NCBI GenBank assembly: GCA_030741175.1
Contig: JASLVT010000116.1
Coordinates: 1 to 5,092 of the forward strand
Length of the DNA: 5,092 nt
From: Porticoccaceae bacterium
Lineage (GTDB): Bacteria > Pseudomonadota > Gammaproteobacteria > Pseudomonadales > Porticoccaceae
Direction of reading: 5' to 3'
Part shown: positions 1 to 5,092 of the stretch, one piece after another
Layout of the letters: each line of letters begins with the position of its first letter
Position numbering within the stretch: position 1 is the stretch's first letter
Notes under the pieces: generated by a model
What the model was told of the DNA's origin: nothing
Databases searched by the model: none
What the model saw: only the letters and a program-made list of their open reading frames with translations
Made by a program: the position numbers and the translations under genes

Positions 1-497
1 TTGGGCACAATGATCAGCGAGTCAACACGCTCTTTTAGGGCGGCAATACCAGCATCGGCAATTGTCATGCGCTTACCACCTTCAAACTCAAACGGGCGAG
101 TAACCACACCGACGGTCAAAATACCCATTTGCTTGGCTACCTCAGCGATCACCGGCGCCGCGCCAGTTCCCGTGCCACCACCCATTCCAGCGGTAATAAA
201 CACCATATCAGCACCCTCAAGCACCTGTGCGATACGCTCTTTATCCTCCATCGCGGCTTGGCGACCTACCTCTGGATTGGCCCCTGCGCCCAATCCTTTA
301 GTAAGAGTTTCCCCTAATTGAAGGACAGTGGCTTTATCGAGTTTATTTAGCGATTGAGCATCGGTGTTAGCACAAATAAAGTGCACACCATCAATATTAC
401 TCTCAATCATATGGCGTACCGCGTTTCCGCCGCCGCCCCCAACACCAATTACTTTGATTTCTGCATTCTTCGGAATGCTGTCTACTAGTTCGAACAT
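1..497 (-). CDS. ftsZ: Cell division protein FtsZ, N-terminal part (cut by window edge)
   Basis: FtsZ is the tubulin-like GTPase that polymerises at midcell into the Z ring and recruits the divisome. The first 165 codons are present, and the reading frame runs off the left edge, so this is a window truncation. The visible part is most of the GTP-binding domain: the glycine-rich GVGGGGGNA loop at residues 18-26, NTD at 44-46, [13 protein letters not shown] at 66-78, and the tubulin signature GGGTGTG at 106-112. E139 and R143 sit where FtsZ has guanine/ribose contacts. Numbering runs one ahead of E. coli FtsZ. The T7 catalytic loop and the C-terminal peptide that binds FtsA and ZipA lie outside the window. 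The start is the ATG at 497-495 (MFELVDS), supported by a good Shine-Dalgarno and the usual MFE start of the family. It follows ftsA after a 63 bp gap and is the last gene visible in the cluster. Identification is essentially certain. Confidence 0.98.
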   Translation of the reverse strand, partial: MFELVDSIPKNAEIKVIGVGGGGGNAVRHMIESNIDGVHFICANTDAQSLNKLDKATVLQLGETLTKGLGAGANPEVGRQAAMEDKERIAQVLEGADMVFITAGMGGGTGTGAAPVIAEVAKQMGILTVGVVTRPFEFEGGKRMTIADAGIAALKERVDSLIIVP

Positions 498-503
498 AGG
501 TTT

Positions 504-509
504 CCCCTT
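504..509 (-). promoter_or_regulatory. Ribosome binding site of ftsZ
   Basis: On the minus strand the sequence reads AAGGGG, then 6 nt (AAACCT), then the ATG of ftsZ at 497-495. Position and spacing are right for a Shine-Dalgarno, and it fixes the ftsZ start. It lies in the 63 bp ftsA-ftsZ gap, so ftsZ does not depend on overlap with ftsA for initiation. Confidence 0.75.
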
Positions 510-560
510 ATTTGCGCCTCACAATTAAAAGATTCCAGTCACTCTTGTCTTCCGTGACCC

Positions 561-1796
561 TTACAAACCGCCTTGAAACCATTCCTTAATTCGGTTCAAA
601 ACGCTATCTGTTGCCCCTTTGCCGTTGTCGTCAAAGCCCTCTTTGCGTTGCTGGTCAACGCCAAAGTGCAATAAGCCAACACCTGTTGAATAAATTGGAT
701 TATTCACAATATCCGACAAACCTTTTACATTAGCCGGCGCACCAATGCGCACAGGCAAATGGAATATTTCTTCAGCTAATTCGGTGACACCTTCCATTTT
801 TGATGTACCACCAGTAAGCACCACACCCGCCGCTAATAATTCCTCAAAACCACTGCGACGTAACTCAGCTTGAACCAAAGTGAAAAGCTCGTCATATCTT
901 GGCTCCACCACCTCTGCTAGCAACTGTCGCGACATATCCCGTGCCTCTCTATCACCGACACTGGGCACTTTCACTGTTTCTTCAGGTCGCGCTAATTTAG
1001 CTAATGCACAGGCATATTTAATTTTTAAATCCTCGGCATGAGGTGTCGGAGTTCGCAACGCCATAGCAATATCATTGGTCACCTGATCACCGGCAATTGG
1101 AATAACGCCAGTGTGACGGATAGCACCTTCAGTGAAGATTGCTATATCGGTTGTGCCACCGCCGATATCGACCAGAGCAACACCCAGTTGCTTTTCGTCC
1201 TCAGTGAGCACGGCATGACTTGAAGCGAGTTGCTCCAGCACGACCTCATCTACCTCCAAACCACAGCGACGGATACACTTTTTGATGTTTTGAGCGGCAT
1301 TGGCGGCACAGGTAACTAAATGCACCTTTGCTTCCAAACGCACGCCTGACATACCTATAGGCTCGTGCACACCTTCCTGCTCATCGATAATGTATTCCTG
1401 AGGTAAAACATGCAGAATTTCTTGATCGGCAGGGATCGCAACAGCTCTAGCAGCGTCTATCACACGATCTACGTCCAGGGACTGCACTTCGCGATCGCGA
1501 ATAGCCACAATGCCGTGAGAATTGAGACTGCGAATGTGACTGCCCGCAATACCGGCATAGACAGAATGAATCGAACAACCAGCCATCAATTCGGCTTCCT
1601 CAATCGCCCGCTGAATTGAATTCACCGTTGCTTCGATATTGACCACTACCCCTTTCTTCAACCCTGAGGATGAATGCATTCCGGTACCGACTATTTCAAG
1701 CTCACCATTTGAGCTAACCGCACCAACAATCGCCACCACCTTAGATGTGCCAATATCCAATGCAACAATCATATTTTCTTCATTTGCACTAGCCAT
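561..1796 (-). CDS. ftsA: Cell division protein FtsA
   Basis: FtsA is an actin-fold ATP-binding protein on the inner face of the cytoplasmic membrane. It tethers FtsZ filaments to the membrane and helps recruit and activate later divisome proteins. The product is 411 aa, close to the 420 aa of E. coli FtsA. The phosphate 1 motif is ALDIGTSKV at 12-20, the FtsA-specific 1C (SHS2) region is roughly 85-165, phosphate 2 is VDIGGGTTDIA at 209-219, and the adenosine motif is VLTGGTSKMEG at 326-336. RIGAP at 350-354 and STGVGLLHFG at 370-379 are also family-typical. The last residues, VLNRIKEWFQGGL (399-411), look like the amphipathic membrane-targeting helix, joined by a polar linker at about 380-398. 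The first ATG (1796-1794) is preferred over Met9 because a Shine-Dalgarno sits 6 nt upstream of it. The stop is TAA. It lies 23 bp after ftsQ and 63 bp before ftsZ, the normal ftsQAZ order. No key motif is missing. Confidence 0.98.
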   Translation of the reverse strand: MASANEENMIVALDIGTSKVVAIVGAVSSNGELEIVGTGMHSSSGLKKGVVVNIEATVNSIQRAIEEAELMAGCSIHSVYAGIAGSHIRSLNSHGIVAIRDREVQSLDVDRVIDAARAVAIPADQEILHVLPQEYIIDEQEGVHEPIGMSGVRLEAKVHLVTCAANAAQNIKKCIRRCGLEVDEVVLEQLASSHAVLTEDEKQLGVALVDIGGGTTDIAIFTEGAIRHTGVIPIAGDQVTNDIAMALRTPTPHAEDLKIKYACALAKLARPEETVKVPSVGDREARDMSRQLLAEVVEPRYDELFTLVQAELRRSGFEELLAAGVVLTGGTSKMEGVTELAEEIFHLPVRIGAPANVKGLSDIVNNPIYSTGVGLLHFGVDQQRKEGFDDNGKGATDSVLNRIKEWFQGGL

Positions 1797-1802
1797 AATT
1801 TA

Positions 1803-1808
1803 TCCTCA
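1803..1808 (-). promoter_or_regulatory. Ribosome binding site of ftsA
   Basis: The minus strand reads TGAGGA, then TAAATT (6 nt), then the ATG of ftsA at 1796-1794. It sits inside the 23 bp gap after the ftsQ TAA (1822-1820). This supports the first ATG rather than the in-frame Met9 codon. Confidence 0.7.
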
Positions 1809-1819
1809 ACTGCTCGCTG

Positions 1820-2629
1820 TTAACCTTTTACAGACAAGTCAGTATTTGCCCTTTTGTCTTGCTGCGCATCAATTAATAAGCTGTCCTTCCAAGCAACGGC
1901 TAATCCATTGGGATAACGCAGATCTATGGTTTCAATGTTATGTAATTCGTTTTGCAGCCCTGAATGCCACGCCAGAGCCAAGCGTTTAATTTTTTCGGCC
2001 AGTTGGTCTCTACCTAATACCAATTCAATACCTCTGACGGTCTCAATCCGCCAGACACCGAGATTATCGCGCTGTAATTCTGCTAGCTTTAGTCCTGTCG
2101 GCAGGAATAACGCTGCCAACATCTGATAGCTGTCCATCATCTCTTGAGAGCTGCCATACTGTGCCCGCAATACCGGTAGATTCTCCAGAGCGCTGTTATC
2201 GACAATATCTAGTTGCTCACCCAAGCGATTAAGAAAGCCTGCTTCACCCCAACGAGCAATGGGAACTTCCTCAACCACGGTCACACTGAGTGTCGAAGGC
2301 CACTGACGGCGAATACTGGCTGAATCCACCCAAGGATGACGCTGTAATTGTTGTCGCAACACATTCAAATCGATAGTTACGAATCCACCATCAATTTCAG
2401 CGCTAACAAGATCAACCAGTTCTTGTTGATGCATATAAGTCAATTCTCCCGACACCACAATTTCAGTCACTGGCTTATTCACCGCTTGAAACAATATGGT
2501 GACGCCATAAATGCCTGCCATAACCAAAGACAGCAACAGCAATCTCGATATGCTATCAATCACGCGATCAATACGACCTTTATCAGCATCTTGTTGGCGA
2601 TTAGCACCGCGGCGATTTTGAGTAGCCAT
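1820..2629 (-). CDS. ftsQ: Cell division protein FtsQ
   Basis: FtsQ is a bitopic inner-membrane protein whose periplasmic part binds FtsB/FtsL and links early and late divisome proteins. The product is 269 aa, against 276 in E. coli. A basic, glutamine-rich cytoplasmic tail (about 1-28, with several Arg) precedes one hydrophobic segment at about 30-50 (LLLLSLVMAGIYGVTILF in its core), giving an N-in, C-out topology. The POTRA domain spans roughly 54-122. It opens with VTEIVVSGEL and contains HPWV at 98-101 and RRQWPSTLSVTVVEEVPIARW at 107-127. The beta domain follows to about 248 and includes the family-typical IDLRYPNGLAVAW at 235-247. The short tail is polar. Its ATG overlaps the ddl TGA by one base (TGATG), so translation is probably coupled. 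Its own Shine-Dalgarno is weak and distant (GGAG, 11 nt upstream), which would suit the low FtsQ copy number known in E. coli; that link is inference. Sequence identity in this family is low, but topology, domains and position agree. Confidence 0.96.
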   Translation of the reverse strand: MATQNRRGANRQQDADKGRIDRVIDSISRLLLLSLVMAGIYGVTILFQAVNKPVTEIVVSGELTYMHQQELVDLVSAEIDGGFVTIDLNVLRQQLQRHPWVDSASIRRQWPSTLSVTVVEEVPIARWGEAGFLNRLGEQLDIVDNSALENLPVLRAQYGSSQEMMDSYQMLAALFLPTGLKLAELQRDNLGVWRIETVRGIELVLGRDQLAEKIKRLALAWHSGLQNELHNIETIDLRYPNGLAVAWKDSLLIDAQQDKRANTDLSVKG

Positions 2630-3546
2630 CAGACTGAAGTCTCCAGTATTGCCAACACCAACTGATCGAAATCGAGACCCGCAGCCTTCGCCGCCATAGG
2701 CACCAAACTATGGCTAGTCATACCCGGCACCGTATTAACCTCTAATAACTGGAATTTATTGTCAGCATCGACCATCACGTCGACACGGCCCCAACCAGAG
2801 CACCCCACAGTTTTAAATGCTTGCAGGGCCAAATCGCGCAACTCATGCTCACGCTCATCTGACAGACCCGCAGGACAGAAATACTGCGTTTGATCACTAA
2901 AGTACTTAGCTTGATAGTCATAAAAGACGTCATTCGATTGGATGCGAACTGAGGGCAATACGCGCTCACCCAATATGGCGACGGTATATTCCTCACCCTC
3001 CATTAACGGTTCTGCAATCACGGTGGTAGCATATTTCGCCGCCTCAACCCAGGCCGATTCAAGTTGCTCCGGAGTGTCGGCTCGACTCATGCCAATGCTA
3101 GAGCCTTCGCAGGCCGGCTTGACCATCGCCTTGCCACCGAGTTGACGCATGATTACAGTCCAATCCGACTGCTCTTCAAGGATGGCAAAATCTGCCGTAG
3201 GCAGGCCAATGCCCTGCCACATCTGCTTACAGCGCAATTTATCCATAGCCAGAGCCGAGGCCAACACACCACTACCAGTGTAAGGTAGCTCTAGGTATTC
3301 TAGGGCTCCTTGCAAAGTACCATCTTCACCACCGGGACCATGCAAGGCGATAAACACGCGATCTAAATGATGAGCAGGTAGCGCCTGTAATAGGTCTGCA
3401 CCGGCATCGATGGCGACTACATCAATACCAAGATTAAGCATTGCCTGATGAACGGCAGCACCACTCATCAAAGAAATTTCCCGCTCTGATGATTGGCCAC
3501 CATAGAGCAGACCAACGCGACCGAACTGTGCGACAGAATGAGTCAT
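2629..3546 (-). CDS. ddlB: D-alanine--D-alanine ligase (DdlB type)
   Basis: This cytoplasmic ATP-grasp enzyme joins two D-alanines, using ATP through a D-alanyl phosphate intermediate. The dipeptide is then added to the muropeptide by MurF. The product is 305 aa, against 306 in E. coli DdlB. Visible motifs are the N-terminal [11 protein letters not shown] (16-26; E21 matches the catalytic Glu of GGxSxERE), [12 protein letters not shown] (69-80), MDKLRCK (101-107), the ATP-grasp lysine in MVKP (141-144), the EGSSIGMS loop (147-154), and FYDYQAKY (208-215) in the omega loop. The metal and substrate site is GWGRVDVM (251-258) plus [14 protein letters not shown] (267-280), giving R254, D256, E269 and N271. 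The tyrosine in the omega loop is typical of a D-Ala-D-Ala rather than a D-Ala-D-Lac enzyme. The ATG (3546-3544) overlaps the murC TGA as ATGA and has a near-perfect Shine-Dalgarno. Its TGA overlaps the ftsQ ATG. The ddlB name rests on its dcw-cluster position; a ddlA paralogue elsewhere cannot be judged. Confidence 0.97.
   Translation of the reverse strand: MTHSVAQFGRVGLLYGGQSSEREISLMSGAAVHQAMLNLGIDVVAIDAGADLLQALPAHHLDRVFIALHGPGGEDGTLQGALEYLELPYTGSGVLASALAMDKLRCKQMWQGIGLPTADFAILEEQSDWTVIMRQLGGKAMVKPACEGSSIGMSRADTPEQLESAWVEAAKYATTVIAEPLMEGEEYTVAILGERVLPSVRIQSNDVFYDYQAKYFSDQTQYFCPAGLSDEREHELRDLALQAFKTVGCSGWGRVDVMVDADNKFQLLEVNTVPGMTSHSLVPMAAKAAGLDFDQLVLAILETSV
2641..2644 (-). promoter_or_regulatory. 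Weak candidate ribosome binding site of ftsQ
   Basis: The minus strand reads GGAG, then 11 nt, then the ATG of ftsQ at 2629-2627. It lies in the last ddl codons. The spacing is longer than ideal, and the ddl stop overlaps the ftsQ start, so termination-reinitiation may matter more than this site. Confidence 0.35.
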
Positions 3547-4979
3547 TCAGCGACCTCCTTCTGCAACTTGCTGGCAGCCAACATAGCGACTAATTTACTT
3601 ACACTGCCAGCACCCTGAGTCATGACCAGATCGCCACCGCATACCAGATCAGCCAACAAGTTGGGCACATCCTCAATTTGTTCGACATAAATCGGATCAA
3701 TGCCACCACGCTGGCGAATACTACCGCACAGATTTTTACTACCAGCCCCAGCAATAGGTTCCTCACCAGCAGCATAAACATCGAGTACCAACAGCACATC
3801 CACTTGCGATAGTACCTGCACAAAGTCTTCATACAGATCCCTTGTGCGGCTGTAACGATGAGGCTGGAATATCATGACTAAACGCTTATCTGGCCAACCT
3901 TCGCGCACCGCTGCAATGGTTGCTTTTACCTCTGTTGGGTGGTGACCATAGTCATCGACCAACATAGCCGAACCCTGATTGACCTGATACTCACCCACAA
4001 TTTCAAAGCGTCGACCAACTCCAGAAAAGCCCTCTAGACCTGCAATGATTGCCCTATCAGAAATACCCTCATCAGTAGCCACAGCAATCGCCGCCGCCGC
4101 ATTGAGTGCATTATGTCGACCAGGAATATTGAGTTTGATACTGAGTGACGCTTTATTATCAGGACGGTCGATAACGAAATGGCATTCACGTTTATCCAAC
4201 ACTAGATCTCGCAATCGATAGGCGGCATCTTCACTAAAACCATAGGTCAGCATGGGTCTAGCCACATCAACCAATAATTCGCGAATAACCTCGTCATCAA
4301 CACAGAGTACGGCAAGACCATAAAAAGGGAGGTTGTGTAGAAATTCAATATAGGTTTTTTTCATTACCTCAAAATCAAACCCATAGGTTTCCATATGATC
4401 TGCTTCGATATTGGTAACCACAGACACCATTGGCTGCAGATGCAAGAACGATGCATCGCTTTCGTCTGCCTCCGCCACTAGGTAGCGACTGCCGCCTAAC
4501 TTGGCATTGGTACCCACACTGTTTACCCTACCACCCACCACAAAAGTTGGGTCGCGACCATCCTCAGCCAAAATAGCGGTAATTAGGCTTGTAGTTGTAG
4601 TCTTGCCGTGCGTACCAGCGATGGCAATACCATGACGATAACGCATCAGTTCAGCGAGCATCTCGGCACGTCGTACCACCGGGATACCCTGCTCTCGAGC
4701 ACTGGCAATCTCTGGATTCTCAATAGTCACTGCCGAGGACTTAACCACCACATCGGCACCCTCGATATTACTGGCACTGTGACCGAGAAATACCTCGGCG
4801 CCCGCCTCGGTTAAACGTCGAACAGTCGGACTGGCACTGATATCTGAGCCACTGATTTCGTAGCCCTGATTGAGCAGAACCTCGGCAATGCCAGACATAC
4901 CGCTACCACCTATACCGACAAAGTGAATACGACGAATGCGGCGCATTTCGGGTATTCGAAAATTTGCATCATTGCTCAT
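3543..4979 (-). CDS. murC: UDP-N-acetylmuramate--L-alanine ligase MurC
   Basis: MurC is the cytoplasmic ATP-dependent ligase that adds L-alanine to UDP-N-acetylmuramic acid, the first amino acid of the peptidoglycan stem. The product is 478 aa, against 491 in E. coli; the difference is mainly a shorter C-terminal tail. The N-terminal UDP-binding domain opens with [17 protein letters not shown] (19-35). The central Mur ligase ATPase domain has the P-loop GTHGKTTTT (122-130, K126), the metal-site EADESD (170-175), SFLHLQPM (177-184), NIEADHM (190-196) and [12 protein letters not shown] (286-297). The C-terminal domain has RRFEIVGE (323-330), DDYGHHPTE (342-350), [13 protein letters not shown] (371-383) and QGAGSVSKL (455-463). 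The start at 4979-4977 has a GGAGGT site 5 nt upstream, and the following [10 protein letters not shown] matches the family; Met12 is a less likely alternative. It overlaps murG by 11 nt and ddl by 4 nt. The YGHHP motif marks it as MurC rather than MurD, MurE or MurF. Confidence 0.98.
   Translation of the reverse strand: MSNDANFRIPEMRRIRRIHFVGIGGSGMSGIAEVLLNQGYEISGSDISASPTVRRLTEAGAEVFLGHSASNIEGADVVVKSSAVTIENPEIASAREQGIPVVRRAEMLAELMRYRHGIAIAGTHGKTTTTSLITAILAEDGRDPTFVVGGRVNSVGTNAKLGGSRYLVAEADESDASFLHLQPMVSVVTNIEADHMETYGFDFEVMKKTYIEFLHNLPFYGLAVLCVDDEVIRELLVDVARPMLTYGFSEDAAYRLRDLVLDKRECHFVIDRPDNKASLSIKLNIPGRHNALNAAAAIAVATDEGISDRAIIAGLEGFSGVGRRFEIVGEYQVNQGSAMLVDDYGHHPTEVKATIAAVREGWPDKRLVMIFQPHRYSRTRDLYEDFVQVLSQVDVLLVLDVYAAGEEPIAGAGSKNLCGSIRQRGGIDPIYVEQIEDVPNLLADLVCGGDLVMTQGAGSVSKLVAMLAASKLQKEVAE
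3553..3560 (-). promoter_or_regulatory. Strong ribosome binding site of ddl, inside murC
   Basis: The minus strand reads AAGGAGGT, an eight-base match to the Shine-Dalgarno consensus, then CGCTGA (6 nt), then the ATG of ddl. The same bases encode Lys-Glu-Val near the MurC C-terminus. It settles the ddl start at 3546-3544 and suggests that ddl initiates efficiently despite overlapping the murC stop. Confidence 0.85.
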
Positions 4980-5092
4980 ACCCGACCTCCAAACACACCT
5001 GTGCTACCCTCTCGGCAGCGTTGTTTTTAGCTAATTCTCGAGCTCGCACTGCCATCTTTAGTCGCTGCTCTGGTACAGCACAAACGGTTTTT
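4969..5092 (-). CDS. murG: MurG, undecaprenyl-PP-MurNAc-pentapeptide GlcNAc transferase, C-terminal end (cut by window edge)
   Basis: This is the last 40 codons of a gene entering from the right edge, ending in a TGA at 4971-4969. The readable tail has [20 protein letters not shown] at about 7-26 of the visible piece, followed by [10 protein letters not shown]. This resembles the C-terminal helix of gammaproteobacterial MurG (pattern L..MA..AR.LA...A...V...CLEVA). MurG is a membrane-associated GT28 glycosyltransferase that turns lipid I into lipid II on the cytoplasmic face. The stop lies 11 nt inside murC, in a different frame (TATGAGCAATGA), so the two genes overlap and murC is probably translationally coupled to it. 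The fragment is too short to show any catalytic motif. The call rests on the tail pattern plus the invariant position just upstream of murC in this kind of dcw cluster. Confidence 0.88.
   Translation of the reverse strand, partial: KTVCAVPEQRLKMAVRARELAKNNAAERVAQVCLEVGYEQ
4985..4990 (-). promoter_or_regulatory. Ribosome binding site of murC, inside murG
   Basis: The minus strand reads GGAGGT, then CGGGT (5 nt), then the ATG of murC at 4979-4977. It lies within the final codons of murG (Leu-Glu-Val-Gly) and supports this start over the in-frame Met12. Confidence 0.8.

Noticed and set aside
1..321. Plus-strand open frame of 106 codons at the left edge.
   Set aside because: It is antisense to the conserved FtsZ GTPase domain, the encoded protein is low-complexity (Pro/Ser/Ala-rich), and no initiation signal is visible because it begins at the edge.
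538..558. Possible rho-independent terminator after ftsA.
   Set aside because: The stem is only 5 bp with an 11 nt loop and no run of T follows on the transcribed strand.
530..560. Possible promoter for ftsZ: a TTTAAT -10-like hexamer in the ftsA-ftsZ gap (minus strand).
   Set aside because: No acceptable -35 element lies about 17 nt upstream and there is no extended -10; A/T-rich gaps often contain such hexamers.
1639..1989. Plus-strand open frame of 116 codons across the ftsA/ftsQ junction.
   Set aside because: It is antisense to two well-supported genes, shows no recognisable domain and has no convincing ribosome binding site; it is a shadow frame.
2348..2665. Plus-strand open frame of 105 codons opposite the 5' half of ftsQ.
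   Set aside because: It covers the strand opposite the FtsQ membrane segment and POTRA start, and its His/Gln/Ser/Ile-rich product looks like a reverse-complement artefact.
2775..2996. Second minus-strand open frame of 73 codons inside ddl.
   Set aside because: It is fully contained in ddl in another frame, over the conserved ATP-grasp region; ddl itself is intact with all catalytic motifs.
1..5092. Possible novel system, mobile element, CRISPR array, RNA gene or horizontally acquired insert.
   Set aside because: All but 86 bases are accounted for by six conserved dcw genes with intact motifs, and no direct repeats, tRNA-like folds or insertions inside genes were seen.

Overview
The window holds one uninterrupted stretch of the bacterial division and cell wall (dcw) cluster, all on the minus strand. 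In transcription order (right to left) it carries the 3' end of murG, then complete murC, ddl (ddlB type), ftsQ and ftsA, and the 5' part of ftsZ. Both edge genes are cut by the window ends and are not broken genes. Nearly every base is coding. The only gaps are 23 bp between ftsQ and ftsA and 63 bp between ftsA and ftsZ.

The order murG-murC-ddl-ftsQ-ftsA-ftsZ, with no murB between murC and ddl, is the arrangement of Gammaproteobacteria such as Escherichia and Pseudomonas. The proteins fit this at residue level from memory, for example the MurC segment from the EMRR start to the nucleotide-binding loop, the Ddl C-terminal half and the FtsA core. Base composition looks close to balanced, lower than in typical Pseudomonas. 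A gammaproteobacterium of the Pseudomonas/Cellvibrio/marine-oligotroph type is a reasonable inference, but I cannot name a genus.

The genes form one pathway-to-machine block. MurG makes lipid II, MurC adds L-Ala to UDP-MurNAc, and Ddl supplies D-Ala-D-Ala for the pentapeptide end. FtsQ scaffolds the periplasmic divisome, and FtsA anchors the FtsZ ring to the membrane. The wall-synthesis genes and ftsQ are chained by overlapping stop and start codons: 11 nt for murG/murC, 4 nt for murC/ddl and 1 nt for ddl/ftsQ. ftsA and ftsZ have short leaders with their own Shine-Dalgarno sequences.

I looked for mobile elements, repeats, CRISPR arrays, RNA genes, terminators, foreign genes and frameshifts and saw none. 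This is ordinary core-genome sequence. The findings are modest observations on gene coupling and translation signals, not a new system.
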